Shown here in pieces: positions 17,375-26,597 of a stretch of DNA of 64,000 bases (positions are counted from its first letter, which is position 1; each line of letters opens with the position of its first letter). The position numbers were made by a program, and so were the translations under genes. Origin of the DNA: Candidatus Bathyarchaeota archaeon (GTDB lineage: Archaea; Thermoproteota; Bathyarchaeia; Bathyarchaeales; Bathycorpusculaceae). The notes under the pieces are model-generated. The model did not search any database and had not been told where the DNA came from. It saw only the letters and a list, made by a program, of their open reading frames with translations. Location: contig JAOZIE010000014.1 in the NCBI GenBank assembly GCA_026014485.1, forward strand, positions 157,012 through 221,011. Reading direction: 5' to 3'.

Positions 17375-18949
17375 ATGGCGGATAGAACACAAGGCACCAA
17401 GATAGTGCTTACTGCGTCAGCCACAGAGATGAGCGAGTTCGGCAATAGTCAATTTATTGCTTTCGTAGGGGGATTTGCAAGTGGGCCAGTTCCGAAGTGG
17501 ATTATAAGAAAATTCCTTTATCCTCCAGTTGAACGCACCGCCAACGGAAAAGCCAAAGTTGCACCTTATGGTTTGCGAAAGGTGGAGGCTGTCCTTCTTC
17601 AAAACGGATTCTCTGAGGAAGATGTTGCTGTTGTGCACCCCGCTGACCTGAGCCAGTTTGTTGGACCTAACACGAAGGCCGTGGGGATTTCCTCTATGGA
17701 TCCATCAGGTATGGGTTACGTCAGCAAGACTTATTCGTCGTTGGTCGGCGGCGGAGAACCCATGAATGCTGTAGAGTTCAAGGCTCTTGCAAAGCATCCA
17801 GCTATACTGCGACATAACCCTAAGGTTATTGTGGGCGGATTTGGCAGTTGGCAACTGGAACGTAAACGGTTAACAAAAGATTTTGGTGTTGACTGCCTTG
17901 TTATGGGTCCTGGGCAGGAAGGGATAGTTGAGGTTTTTAAGAAAGCTGTGGCGGGTGAAGCGTTGCCGCAGAGGATTCGTTCTCCAGCTAAGCCTGATGA
18001 AGAGTTTCCTTTGATTAGGCACGCTGCGATTCATGGCGCTGTAGAAATCAGTAAGGGTTGTGGGAGAAACTGCCAGTTCTGCACTCCAACCGTGCTAAAG
18101 AAAGTGGATACTCCTCTTGAAACAATCGTGAAAGAAGTCGAGGTAACTGCCCGTGAATGCGGCGAGAAAGGAACCCAAATCACGTTGGTGACGGAAGATA
18201 TTTTCCTTTACGGCGCCACAGACAAAACTTTCATTCCGAATGAGGAAGCAGTGCTTAAACTGGTCAAAAGCGTTGCTTCAATTCCGAATGTGCAGGCTAT
18301 TCAGCCAAGTCACATGTCGCTTGCGCCTGTTGTTTGCAAGCCTGACATGATTAAGCAGGTTGCTGAAGTCCTCATTGAGCATAGCTGGTATAACCATAAC
18401 GGGAAACCCATCGTGACTGGCGAAACAGGCATTGAAACGGGTAGTGTTCGCCTGATGCGCAAGTACATGGCTGGCAAAATGTTGCCCTACAAGCCTGAGC
18501 AGTGGCAGGAAATTGTAACCCAAGCTTTTGGCATCCTTAACGATAATGACTGGTATCCGTTGGCTACTTTGATTGTGGGTTTGCCTGAAGAGACTGAAGA
18601 TGATGTTCAAGAAACATTAAGCCTCATGGATGACCTCAAAGGCTACAACGCGTTTTATGTGCCTTTGTTTTTTGTGCCTCTTGAAGACTGCTTGTTGATG
18701 AACACACGCGGAGCGGAGCTTGATTCGATTACAAAGATGCGGTGGGAGTTTTTGACGCGTTGCTGGGAGTATAACGTGCGGATTTGGCGGAACACCTTCT
18801 TGGGCAACAGGATATCTAATCCTACGCTTTTCAAAGCTGTTAATCAAGGGGCAATTCCGTTAGCAGCAAAAGTTGCCCAGAAATACTATGAGTTAACACG
18901 TGACGAGGAAATCGGCAACGTAATCTGGAAACTCGCAAATGTAGTCTAG
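17375..18949 (+). CDS. Cobalamin-binding-domain radical SAM protein
   Basis: About 524 residues. The N-terminal part resembles a B12-binding Rossmann fold (VGISSMDPSGMGYVSKTYS, VIVGGFGSWQLE), though the DxHxxG cobalamin-ligand motif is not evident. The radical SAM core begins with CGRNCQFC (CX3CX2C), followed by EDIFLYG and GETGIETGS, typical of B12-type radical SAM enzymes. ATG 17375 is chosen over upstream ATGs at 17285 because GGAAAAGGG precedes it and ATTATTAATAG at 17319 is a likely TATA box. It shares most of its length with the gene at 56183 (VAPYGLRKVEA, LVGLPEE, PLFFVPL), so the two are paralogues. The reaction is unknown. Confidence 0.82.
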   Translation: MADRTQGTKIVLTASATEMSEFGNSQFIAFVGGFASGPVPKWIIRKFLYPPVERTANGKAKVAPYGLRKVEAVLLQNGFSEEDVAVVHPADLSQFVGPNTKAVGISSMDPSGMGYVSKTYSSLVGGGEPMNAVEFKALAKHPAILRHNPKVIVGGFGSWQLERKRLTKDFGVDCLVMGPGQEGIVEVFKKAVAGEALPQRIRSPAKPDEEFPLIRHAAIHGAVEISKGCGRNCQFCTPTVLKKVDTPLETIVKEVEVTARECGEKGTQITLVTEDIFLYGATDKTFIPNEEAVLKLVKSVASIPNVQAIQPSHMSLAPVVCKPDMIKQVAEVLIEHSWYNHNGKPIVTGETGIETGSVRLMRKYMAGKMLPYKPEQWQEIVTQAFGILNDNDWYPLATLIVGLPEETEDDVQETLSLMDDLKGYNAFYVPLFFVPLEDCLLMNTRGAELDSITKMRWEFLTRCWEYNVRIWRNTFLGNRISNPTLFKAVNQGAIPLAAKVAQKYYELTRDEEIGNVIWKLANVV

Positions 18950-18985
18950 TTTTTCTTTTTGTTCTCATTTTTCTGTTTTTGTTTG
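18950..18985 (+). terminator. T-rich terminator region
   Basis: Several consecutive T5 runs follow the stop of the radical SAM gene. This makes the apparent upstream extension of the UbiA reading frame through the same bases unlikely to be translated. Confidence 0.5.
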
Positions 18986-19060
18986 GTTGTTTGTTGTGTT
19001 GTGGGCTTTTTAGTTTTGTTTGACAAACCCTTAAGTAACTTAGGTGTAGCTTCAAGGGTT

Positions 19061-19960
19061 ATGTTCCGCGACGTTAAGGGGTTTGCCCAGTTCATCAGCG
19101 TTGAACGCGGTTTGATGCTTTTCATGATTTCTGTGGGTGCAGTGTTCTTGACGGCTGAGACGCTTGCTTGGTCTTCAGCGCTTTATCTTGGCGTGACCGT
19201 GTTCTGTATCTGGAGCGCGGTGGATGCCATAAACAACGTTTGCGATGTGGACTTGGATGTCCTCTCGGATCCTTCGCGGGCACGGTTCACCAAGAAACTG
19301 GGGAAGCTGGGCTTGTTTGTTGTCGCTGTTTTCACTGTGGGGTCTTTTGCTTTGGGTGCCATAACCATGATTCCCTTTGTGGTTCTGTTTGTAGCTTTAG
19401 GCCTCCTGTTTGGAGTGCTTTATTCGGTTCCGCCTTTTAGACTGCGAAAAACCGCCTACAAACCCATTGTTAACTTCACAGTAGGTGCAGTTCCCGTTTT
19501 GATTGTAGCGGCTTTCTTTGATGTGTTTTCTCTAAATGTGGTTTCGCTTGTGCTGCTTATCGGCGTGACAACTGCCGTGAACAGCCTTTGGGAGGACTTG
19601 GCGGATTATGCATCAGACTTCCACAGCGGCTCACGGACTGTACCAATTATTTTCGGGTTCCGTAAAGGGCTTTTCCTAACGATTATCATGGGTTACGCGA
19701 TGATTCCGATGATGGTGTTTGTGGGCTTGCTTTTCCAGTTGGGCTGGATTTACTATGCTTCGCTGCTGGGGCTTGCCATTTTTGTTTCGCTGCGTCTTGT
19801 CCAAAAAAGAGTCACCTTGTTCCAAAGCAAAGAAGGCGACGCCACAAAGCTGCATAAGCTAGGGACGGTTTTAGCTAAAGACTTCGTTATAATAGCCATC
19901 GTGTTCACTCTCAGCTTGATGTTGAGCAGCCTGATGAAAATCAGTCCCGTTTTCTTCTAA
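19061..19960 (+). CDS. UbiA-family prenyltransferase
   Basis: A 299-residue integral membrane prenyltransferase with about eight or nine helices. The first Asp-rich motif is NNVCDVDLDVLSDPSRA (NDxxDxxxD variant) and the second is DLADYASDFHSGSRTVP. Such enzymes transfer a polyprenyl group from its diphosphate to a lipophilic acceptor; in archaea they include digeranylgeranylglyceryl phosphate synthase and quinone enzymes, and the specificity is not readable here. The ATG at 19061 is chosen because a TATA box (CTTAAGTAA, 19030-19038) lies 25-30 bp upstream, giving a leaderless mRNA. The open frame continues upstream to 18959 through the T-rich terminator but should be non-coding. Confidence 0.85.
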   Translation: MFRDVKGFAQFISVERGLMLFMISVGAVFLTAETLAWSSALYLGVTVFCIWSAVDAINNVCDVDLDVLSDPSRARFTKKLGKLGLFVVAVFTVGSFALGAITMIPFVVLFVALGLLFGVLYSVPPFRLRKTAYKPIVNFTVGAVPVLIVAAFFDVFSLNVVSLVLLIGVTTAVNSLWEDLADYASDFHSGSRTVPIIFGFRKGLFLTIIMGYAMIPMMVFVGLLFQLGWIYYASLLGLAIFVSLRLVQKRVTLFQSKEGDATKLHKLGTVLAKDFVIIAIVFTLSLMLSSLMKISPVFF

Positions 19961-20013
19961 GCTTCTTGAGACCTACCGCCTGTGTAACATGTGTTTTCTT
20001 CTTTTTGTTTGGG

Positions 20014-22332
20014 TTAGAGTGGGAATTCTAAAATGAATTTTGTGCCTTTTTCTACTCCGCTCTCAAATTTTATCGTTCCATCTTGGGCTTCTACGAGCCG
20101 CTTAACCACTGATAAGCCGAAGCCTTGCCCCTTCGACTTGGTGGTGAACAGAGGCGTGAATACTTTATCCCTGTTTTCTTCAGATATGCCTTCGCCCGTG
20201 TCTTCTATTGTGAACCTGATGAGATTGTTCTTTTGTGAAGCGTTAACGGCGAGTTTTCCTCCGTTTGGCATAGCTTGCACCGCGTTCTGAATTAAGTTCG
20301 TGAGCACACGCTTGAGCATAATGGGGTCAACTGTAAGCATAGGTAACTCTTCCTTGTTGGATACGGTGACTTCAATGTTGTTGGGTATAGCCACCATTCC
20401 AAAGGATTCCTTTAGCACTTTTTCAACGTAGACTGCTTCTTTCCTTGGCGCCAGAGGTCGAGCAAAATCTTGAAGGTCTGCTACTATCTTGTTTATGTAG
20501 AACACGTTTTTTTCTATGCTGTTTATGCTTTCTTTCAAGTTCTCCTTGGTTGTTCCCTCGGCGATTGAAGAAACATCGTCTTTTGCCAAGTATAGCTCGC
20601 TGGTTATCGCTTGTAGTGGGTTGCGAATGTCATGTCCCACCATACCCGCAGTTTGCCCGATGGTCGCAAGGCGCTCTGCTTCTTTGAGTTTTCTTGACCG
20701 TTCCTCAGCGAGCTCTTCCATGTGGGTAGCGTATACTTCAACTTCAGCGGCTTTCTCCTCCAGTTTCTCCTGCAAGTCCTTTTGATTATGTAGGGACTTA
20801 GCCAGCTTGAGGTTACTGTAACTCAGCTTAGAAATCATATCTGAAAGTTTCAAGTAGAAAGTCATGAGGTCCTTGATTTCTTCCCTGCTGTAACGGGGAA
20901 CACGGTCAAACGCATCCAAGTATTCTTCTTTGTTGAATCCATATTTCTCTGCTTGAGCAGCAAACAGGTTGCGGTCAACTTTTTCGTCTTTAAAGAAGAA
21001 TTGGCCAAAGAAAACGTTGGCGACATGTTTTTCTCCTATAAATAGTGGTGTAACTACATCCCACATGTTGTTCTTACATTTGTACAGTCTAATTTCTCCC
21101 TGTTTAACCCCGCTTGAAAGTTTAACATCGCTTTCTATGCAGTTTTTGAGGGTTTGAGCGTTAACACGATGGAACTGTGTGCAGACATCCTGCCACCCGT
21201 TTCCCACAAGTATTTTGCCTTTAAGGTCAATGAGCGCGAATGCCATTTTTGTCACAGTGTATAGGTCATTCATGGCTGACTGTAACGCTGGTAAATCTAT
21301 GATGTTGGATAGTTCCTGCTCGGCTATTTCTACGTCTGGAGACAGCACTGAATCCAGCTTCATCTGAAGTCTCTCTTCGCTTTCCCTAAGTGCCTCCGCC
21401 ATAGCTTCCCGCTCAGCAATCTCCGCCTCCAATTTCTCATTGACTTTTGATAGTTCAGCGGCGTGATTAGCCAGACTGACTTCGCTTTTTTTGAGATTAT
21501 GGAAAAGCAGGTCATACGGTTTGGTTAAGCATGTTTCTATCAACGCCTTATAGATGAGGTAGAACGAGACCACCGTGAGTAAGTGCCCCACCATGTTGGC
21601 TATGGCGTAAACGTCGGTGTACAAGGTGAAGGACAACTCTGAGGCGACAGCAACCGCGGCTGCTGCAGCCATCAATTTCACGATGTTGCCGCTGAATTCC
21701 CCTCGTTTTCTCCAAAGAAAAACGATGGAGCCGATTAAAATGAACGAAATCACGTATTCGCTAACTATCTTGAACGGTGTTAACCCGGTGTCGGTGATGT
21801 AGGCTGTTGGAAAAACTTGCCAATACAGAATAGAGCTGAGCAGCAGCGCCGTAACAAGGGTATAACCCGCAAAAACGACTGCTGGGCGAACTTTTCGGTC
21901 TACAAACAGCAAAGCCGCAAGAAATGAAATGCTCAACATGTACCGTGTAGCTAGCCACAACTGTGTTGCCCAGTTGGGGCTGATTCCGGGAAACACACCC
22001 ATGCCTTTGTAAGTTAATGTGTGAAGCAAATCTATGCTGCCGACGAAGAGGAAAGCTATGCCGATGAAAAGCATGTAGTTGTTGTCCATTATGCGTCGGC
22101 TGTTCCATGCAATGGCGAAAATGGTGAAGGCGATTATTATGGTGTAGACTTCGACGATGCTGTGGAAAAGCAGGTAGTTGTATTGGCTTAGGCTATATAA
22201 TCCGGCTATTGTTGCAGCGACAACTAAAACCAGAATAACGTTTCTGGTTCGCTTGCCTGTTTTCTTCTCTTGGGAATCACCGCTGGAGTTTTCATTTGCG
22301 CCAAGAGAAATACCCGCCGTTTTCTTCGCCAC
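20014..22332 (-). CDS. Membrane sensor histidine kinase, MASE3-PocR-HisKA-HATPase
   Basis: About 772 residues. The N-terminal 240 residues hold a MASE3-type sensor with about seven helices (AWNSRRIMDNNYMLFIGIAF, GSIDLLHTLTYKGMGVF). Then come a coiled coil, a PocR-type ligand domain (LPALQSAMNDLYTVTKMAF, GNGWQDVCTQFHR, CKNNMWDVVTPLFIG), a second coiled coil, HisKA with VGHDIRNPLQ (His near 568) and HATPase_c with LIQNAVQAM, EDTGEGIS and GFGLSVVKRLV. PocR domains often bind small hydrocarbon or aromatic ligands with metal-like Cys; here VCTQFHR, KNCIESD and LYKCKNN supply Cys. GTG 22332 is preferred because GTGGAG lies 9 bases before it; GTG 22347 is the alternative. No response regulator is nearby. 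Confidence 0.9.
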   Translation of the reverse strand: MAKKTAGISLGANENSSGDSQEKKTGKRTRNVILVLVVAATIAGLYSLSQYNYLLFHSIVEVYTIIIAFTIFAIAWNSRRIMDNNYMLFIGIAFLFVGSIDLLHTLTYKGMGVFPGISPNWATQLWLATRYMLSISFLAALLFVDRKVRPAVVFAGYTLVTALLLSSILYWQVFPTAYITDTGLTPFKIVSEYVISFILIGSIVFLWRKRGEFSGNIVKLMAAAAAVAVASELSFTLYTDVYAIANMVGHLLTVVSFYLIYKALIETCLTKPYDLLFHNLKKSEVSLANHAAELSKVNEKLEAEIAEREAMAEALRESEERLQMKLDSVLSPDVEIAEQELSNIIDLPALQSAMNDLYTVTKMAFALIDLKGKILVGNGWQDVCTQFHRVNAQTLKNCIESDVKLSSGVKQGEIRLYKCKNNMWDVVTPLFIGEKHVANVFFGQFFFKDEKVDRNLFAAQAEKYGFNKEEYLDAFDRVPRYSREEIKDLMTFYLKLSDMISKLSYSNLKLAKSLHNQKDLQEKLEEKAAEVEVYATHMEELAEERSRKLKEAERLATIGQTAGMVGHDIRNPLQAITSELYLAKDDVSSIAEGTTKENLKESINSIEKNVFYINKIVADLQDFARPLAPRKEAVYVEKVLKESFGMVAIPNNIEVTVSNKEELPMLTVDPIMLKRVLTNLIQNAVQAMPNGGKLAVNASQKNNLIRFTIEDTGEGISEENRDKVFTPLFTTKSKGQGFGLSVVKRLVEAQDGTIKFESGVEKGTKFILEFPL

Positions 22333-22526
22333 TTGCAGGTTCTCCACTCTAACAATTTAACCTATAAGTTCCCCTTAAAAAACATCTTTAAAAAACCTCA
22401 AGTCGCCAACAGAACACATCATTTTTTAAAATCATTTTAAAACAGCGGCAAACGCTGGTGAGCAGACAGGCAGAAAAGAAGGTTTATCTCTGTTTGCACA
22501 AATACATCTAGACGACAGCGTTTCAG

Positions 22527-23459
22527 GTGCGGAAGCCCTTGAGCAACAGCTTATTAACAGTGAACATAGCCGGGATGAACCTAGGTAGCCCAACCGCCTT
22601 AGCCTCAGGCATCTTAGGATATACGGCTGAATCGTTGCGGCTGGTCGCAGAAGGCGGTGCAGGAGCCGTAGTCACCAAATCGGTGGGGGTCGCTCCAAGA
22701 CCCGGTTACCCAAATCCGACTGTAGTTCAGGCGGATAGCGGTTTGATTAACGCCGTTGGGTTGCCTAACCCCGGTATAGACTTTTACGTGGAGGAGTTAA
22801 CGTACGCAAAATCTCTCCTACCTGTTCCCCTGATTGTAAGCGTGTTTGGCTATACCGCAGAAGAGTACGCTTTGGTTTCAAAGAAAGCGGTTGAGGCTGG
22901 CGCTGACGCGGTGGAACTTAATGTTTCTTGTCCCCACGTCAAATACACCGGCTCCGAAATTGGGCAGAACCCCAAACTGTTAACTGATGTTGTCTGCAAA
23001 GTGAAAGCTGCCGTGCAGAAACCCGTCATCGTGAAGCTGTCCCCCAACGTCACCGACATCACAGAGCTTGCCAAGGCAGCCGAGAACGCAGGAGCCGACG
23101 CCTTAACAGTTATCAACACCGTCCGCGCCGTAGCCATCAACGTGGAAACCCAAAGAGCGGTCCTCAGCAACATCCGCGGAGGTCTTTCGGGACCCGCCAT
23201 AAAGCCCATCGCGTTGCGGTGTGTCTACGACGTTTTCGAAGCCGTTAAACTGCCCATTTTCGGATGCGGCGGCATAACGGATTGGCGTGACGCCGTGGAG
23301 TTTTTCCTTGCAGGCGCCTCAGCTGTTCAAGTGGGCACGGCAGTCGGTTCAGAAGACCCAACGGTTTTCCAAGCCATCAACCGCGGGGTAGCAAGTTACC
23401 TGAAGCGGAAAGCATACGGGAGTGTAAATGAAATTGTCGGGTTATGCCACCAAGATTAA
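22527..23459 (+). CDS. pyrD: Dihydroorotate dehydrogenase B, catalytic subunit
   Basis: A 310-residue FMN enzyme oxidising dihydroorotate to orotate in pyrimidine synthesis. It is a class 1B enzyme: the active-site base is the Cys of ELNVSCPHV, and the FMN-binding sections include VTKSVGVAPRPGYPNPT, VIVKLSPNVTDI and GCGGITDWRDAVEFFLAGAS. It depends on the PyrK partner encoded next, which overlaps its end by 32 bases. The GTG at 22527 is taken as the start; no strong ribosome binding site is seen. It is divergent from the MASE3-PocR kinase. Confidence 0.95.
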   Translation: MRKPLSNSLLTVNIAGMNLGSPTALASGILGYTAESLRLVAEGGAGAVVTKSVGVAPRPGYPNPTVVQADSGLINAVGLPNPGIDFYVEELTYAKSLLPVPLIVSVFGYTAEEYALVSKKAVEAGADAVELNVSCPHVKYTGSEIGQNPKLLTDVVCKVKAAVQKPVIVKLSPNVTDITELAKAAENAGADALTVINTVRAVAINVETQRAVLSNIRGGLSGPAIKPIALRCVYDVFEAVKLPIFGCGGITDWRDAVEFFLAGASAVQVGTAVGSEDPTVFQAINRGVASYLKRKAYGSVNEIVGLCHQD

Positions 23460-24252
23460 CACGTTGAGAACCACCGCCATTGTAGGCATCAAAGATGAAA
23501 GCCCAACCGTAAAAACATACACTCTGCAAGATGACCTCTGCTCAAAGGCGAAACCAGGGCAGTTTTTGATGCTTTGGATACCTGGAATCGACGAGATACC
23601 CTTAAGCATCTTAAACGGAGGCAACGGGCAAGTCCAGTTCAGCGTGAAAGCCGTCGGCGACGCCACAAGACACCTGCACGACATGCAGATAGGCGACCTT
23701 TTGGGTGTACGGGGACCATTCGGAAACAGCTTCACCGAAACCCGCGGCAGAGTCCTCTTGGTCGGAGGCGGCACAGGAACCGCGCCTCTGCTGTTTTTAG
23801 CAAAACGCCTCGCCGCCAAAATCGACCGCTTAAGCTTCGTAGTCGGCGCCAAAACCCGAAAAGAACTCGTGTTTCTCGAAGAACTAGATGCCATGTGCAC
23901 TGACGAAAGCGCGATAGCCACCACTGAAGACGGCAGCTACGGCTTACATTGCCTCGCCACAGAACCGCTAGAGAGCCTGTTGGATAAGCAGAAGTTTAAC
24001 ATGATTTACGCTTGCGGTCCAGAGCGGATGGTGCGGAAAATCTTTGATATAGCCGAAAAACGCAAGTTACCCATGGAAGCCAGCCTTGAAAGGCTGATGC
24101 GGTGCGGCATAGGCCTGTGTGGAAGCTGCATGATTGGCAAGTACCGCGTGTGCAAAGACGGACCCGTGTTCAAGATGGCGCAGCTTTCCGAAATAAAAAA
24201 CGAGCTGGGCATATCCAAGCTGGGCTTCGACGGCAGCCGAATCGACATATAA
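23428..24252 (+). CDS. pyrK: Dihydroorotate dehydrogenase electron transfer subunit
   Basis: A 274-residue FAD/[2Fe-2S] protein that passes electrons from PyrD to NAD or another acceptor. The FAD domain spans the first 100 residues (GQFLMLWIPGIDEIPLSI), the NAD-binding region has VLLVGGGTGTAPLLFLA and the [2Fe-2S] cluster is bound by the Cys of MRCGIGLCGSCMIGKYRVC. ATG 23428 lies inside the 3' end of pyrD, which suggests coupled translation. It is typical in length and motifs. Confidence 0.93.
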   Translation: MKLSGYATKINTLRTTAIVGIKDESPTVKTYTLQDDLCSKAKPGQFLMLWIPGIDEIPLSILNGGNGQVQFSVKAVGDATRHLHDMQIGDLLGVRGPFGNSFTETRGRVLLVGGGTGTAPLLFLAKRLAAKIDRLSFVVGAKTRKELVFLEELDAMCTDESAIATTEDGSYGLHCLATEPLESLLDKQKFNMIYACGPERMVRKIFDIAEKRKLPMEASLERLMRCGIGLCGSCMIGKYRVCKDGPVFKMAQLSEIKNELGISKLGFDGSRIDI

Positions 24253-24267
24253 GGCAGCGGCAAAAAC

Positions 24268-24558
24268 ATGACCCCTTCTCAAGGTGAGTTGGAAGCCGCA
24301 GTCAAAAAAACGGTTTTGCTTTTTAATCGGCTGAGAAGCCCCCAAGCCGTGACCCGACTGGTTCACGTTTCCCCCGAACTTGTCATTATAGCTTTCTCAG
24401 GCTCGTTCTGCTACGATTGCGGCGACGTACAGAAATTCGTGGTTGACTTCGCCAAAGACTTCAAAGTATTCATAGACTACGCGGAGTTGACAGAAGGCAA
24501 AATCAGGGAAACGACCCCCAGAACCTTCGAAGTCAGCTACCTAGTTAAGCCTCGATGA
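24268..24558 (+). CDS. Small hypothetical protein with CYDC motif
   Basis: A 96-residue protein in the pyrDK operon (15 bases after pyrK). After an N-terminal helix it has beta-alpha elements (LVIIAFSGSFCYDCGDV, FKVFIDYAELTEGKI). The CYDC motif, CxxC after a strand ending in FSGSF, recalls the thioredoxin active-site position, but the protein is shorter than thioredoxin and the rest is not recognisable. A redox or thiol role is only a suggestion. No family assigned. Confidence 0.65.
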   Translation: MTPSQGELEAAVKKTVLLFNRLRSPQAVTRLVHVSPELVIIAFSGSFCYDCGDVQKFVVDFAKDFKVFIDYAELTEGKIRETTPRTFEVSYLVKPR

Positions 24559-24596
24559 AACAAGCCCGCCATCCCCTGAATCTCATATATGCGTGT

Positions 24597-25010
24597 TTAT
24601 TTGTGGTGCTCGGCGGCTGTTATCTGTTCAATTAATCCTATGACTTTGCTTTCGATTTGGTCTCGTATTTTTCTAACTTTCTCAATTGGCTGCCCCTTTG
24701 GGTCTTGTAGTTCCCAATCCACCGAAGCCTTGAAGAATGGACCTGGACAAATCTCTGCTGCTCCGCATCCCATGGTCACAATCAAATCCGCCTCGTTAAC
24801 CATTTGCCCCGTGAGCATTTTCGGCTTGTTTTTGGAGATGTTGATGCCTTTCTCTTTCATGGCTTCCACGGCGGCGGGGTTGACTTTTTCGGCTAATTTG
24901 ATGCCTGCGCTGGAAGCGGCAACTATGCCTTTGCTGTAGTGGTTTGTGAAGGCTTCCGCCATTTGGCTTCTGCCCGCGTTTTCCACGCAAACAAAAAGAA
25001 TTTTCTGCAT
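24597..25010 (-). CDS. arsC: Arsenate reductase / low-molecular-weight protein tyrosine phosphatase family
   Basis: A 137-residue cytosolic protein that would reduce arsenate to arsenite. The phosphatase P-loop is CVENAGRSQMAEAF (CX5RS, nucleophile Cys8). The thioredoxin-coupled redox Cys are in VTMGCGAAEICPG, the exact pattern of the ArsC family, rather than the DP motif of LMW tyrosine phosphatases. ATG 25010 is supported by GAGGAAAGAG just upstream. It converges with the pyrDK operon. No arsB, arsR or arsM is in the window, so its use in arsenic resistance is inferred from family only. Confidence 0.9.
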   Translation of the reverse strand: MQKILFVCVENAGRSQMAEAFTNHYSKGIVAASSAGIKLAEKVNPAAVEAMKEKGINISKNKPKMLTGQMVNEADLIVTMGCGAAEICPGPFFKASVDWELQDPKGQPIEKVRKIRDQIESKVIGLIEQITAAEHHK

Positions 25011-25073
25011 GACTCTTTCCTCAGACTGAAAAATGGGTGCGGCGTCTAAAACCAAAAAGAAGTAGGGAGGGCG

Positions 25074-26258
25074 TTAGAGTTCCTCTGTGGGGAACCCGTA
25101 TTTTCTTATGTATTCTCTGGCGAATGTTGGGTCGAAGGCGAGTTCTTTGCTTCTTAGAATCCGCTTGTCCAGTCTGTCCAGTGCCACGCGGAATGTGGGT
25201 TCCACGCCGAAGCCTTCTGCTGACGCGTTGAAGAAGCCTCGGACGCCTTTTACGGTTCTCAGTTGCAGGCGGCAATGTATCAGTGGCAGTCCTTTGTGGT
25301 TGGTTCCGTGGAGCTTCATGTACACGAACAGCGTTCCCGACTCCAGTAAGTCTTTGTATTTGCGTGTGAAGCTGTCGAATTCTCCCATCATGAATCCCTG
25401 CGCGTTCTCGTCAATCACCGCGCCTTTAGAGGCAAACTGAATGGTCAAGCGGCGGTCAAGCTCCTCCATTTGGCTGATGGGTTCAAGGAAATCCAGCTTG
25501 GTCACGATGCCCACCAGCCTGTCTTTAGCTGAAACTACGAGGCAGTGGATGTTGAGGTCGTGCATTTTGCTTTCTGCATCCTTCAGGGCGGTTCCAGGCG
25601 AAACCGTGATTACTGGGCTAATCATGACGCCTTTTGCTGGGATGCTTAGAACTTGGATTTTTTCGCCTTTGATGTCACCCATTGTCTGGCGCTGGTTTGG
25701 CTGGAAGATGTTTTCTATGATGTCGTGGGTGCTTATTATGCCGACGACTCTTCCGCTTTCCATAATTGGTACATGGCTGATGTCGTGTTCCCTGAAAAGA
25801 CTCAGAACCGCGCCGACTGAGCGGGTAGCCTCAAGAGTGAACGGTGCTTTAGTCATGATTTGCTCAATTGGGCTGCTGCCCCACTCCTGCGTTACAGCTC
25901 CATGAATTATCTGTTCATCCGTGACGAATCCGACGAGTTTTTCCTTCTCAAAAACTGGCAGTTGCCGTGCGCCGCTTTCAATCATCAATTTTGCGGCTTT
26001 GCTCAAAGAAACCTCTGGCTCCACTTTGGGTGCTGGTCGCATCAGGGTTTTAATTTTGGTTGTTGCGGGGTCTAGTCTTGCGCGTACCGTCCATTTTCTT
26101 GTTATGACCCCTGCGTACTTGCCTTTTTCGTCAAGCACCGCCAACACAGGCGAGGTACCTTTCTTGAAAAGGTCAAGGCACTGGGATAACACCTCGTTTT
26201 CGTTTACGGACGCAAATTCTTTCGAAAAAATATCTCCCACAGAAATTGAGGTCATCAT
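25074..26258 (-). CDS. Four-CBS-domain protein fused to an HPF/RaiA-like domain
   Basis: A 394-residue protein. Four tandem CBS repeats occupy about 1-275 (VGDIFSKEFASVNENEVL, IKTLMRPAPKVEPEVSL, IEQIMTKAPFTLEATRSV, AKGVMISPVITVSPGTAL) and would bind adenine nucleotides. The last 120 residues look like the hibernation-promoting factor/RaiA fold (HCRLQLRTVKGVRGFFN, then VALDRLDKRILRSKE). CBS proteins bound to archaeal ribosomes have been described as hibernation factors, and this fusion suggests dormancy control sensed by energy charge. Start ATG 26258; TATA-like GTTTAAATT near 26295 on the minus strand implies an almost leaderless mRNA. Confidence 0.82.
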   Translation of the reverse strand: MMTSISVGDIFSKEFASVNENEVLSQCLDLFKKGTSPVLAVLDEKGKYAGVITRKWTVRARLDPATTKIKTLMRPAPKVEPEVSLSKAAKLMIESGARQLPVFEKEKLVGFVTDEQIIHGAVTQEWGSSPIEQIMTKAPFTLEATRSVGAVLSLFREHDISHVPIMESGRVVGIISTHDIIENIFQPNQRQTMGDIKGEKIQVLSIPAKGVMISPVITVSPGTALKDAESKMHDLNIHCLVVSAKDRLVGIVTKLDFLEPISQMEELDRRLTIQFASKGAVIDENAQGFMMGEFDSFTRKYKDLLESGTLFVYMKLHGTNHKGLPLIHCRLQLRTVKGVRGFFNASAEGFGVEPTFRVALDRLDKRILRSKELAFDPTFAREYIRKYGFPTEEL

Positions 26259-26534
26259 ATAGCTGACTCCATCTTCGTATTTGGTAAAGTAGAATTTAAA
26301 CGTTGCAAACTACAGGGGACGTGTCGGGGCTGTCTTTGTTGACTTTTTGTTGTCTCACTTTGTAGTCATAAAACGTTAAATTTTCGTACATCGAAGCATG
26401 AATTAAGCCTGACAGTTCTAGATTACTTCAATATGCTCTACAGAAAACCTTATCTTTATTCTAGAACACACGTAATGACACTTCAGACTTGACGTTTAAA
26501 ACTATGGAAGCTTTGTGAAGGGAGAAAGTGAAAC

Positions 26535-26597
26535 GTGAAAATTAATACTGGGCAAATCAACGTTTTTGTTGTTCCTGCAGGAGATAAACGACTATGA
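26535..26597 (+). CDS. Putative 20-residue coupled leader ORF
   Basis: A GTG-initiated frame encodes MKINTGQINVFVVPAGDKRL. Its TGA overlaps the ATG of the next gene (ATGA). GGGAG lies 10-15 bases before the GTG and a TATA-like GACGTTTAAAAC lies about 40 bp upstream. It could be a small cotranslated peptide or a regulatory leader for the downstream gene. The rest of the 335-base gap 26259-26593 shows only the divergent promoters. Confidence 0.3.
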   Translation: MKINTGQINVFVVPAGDKRL

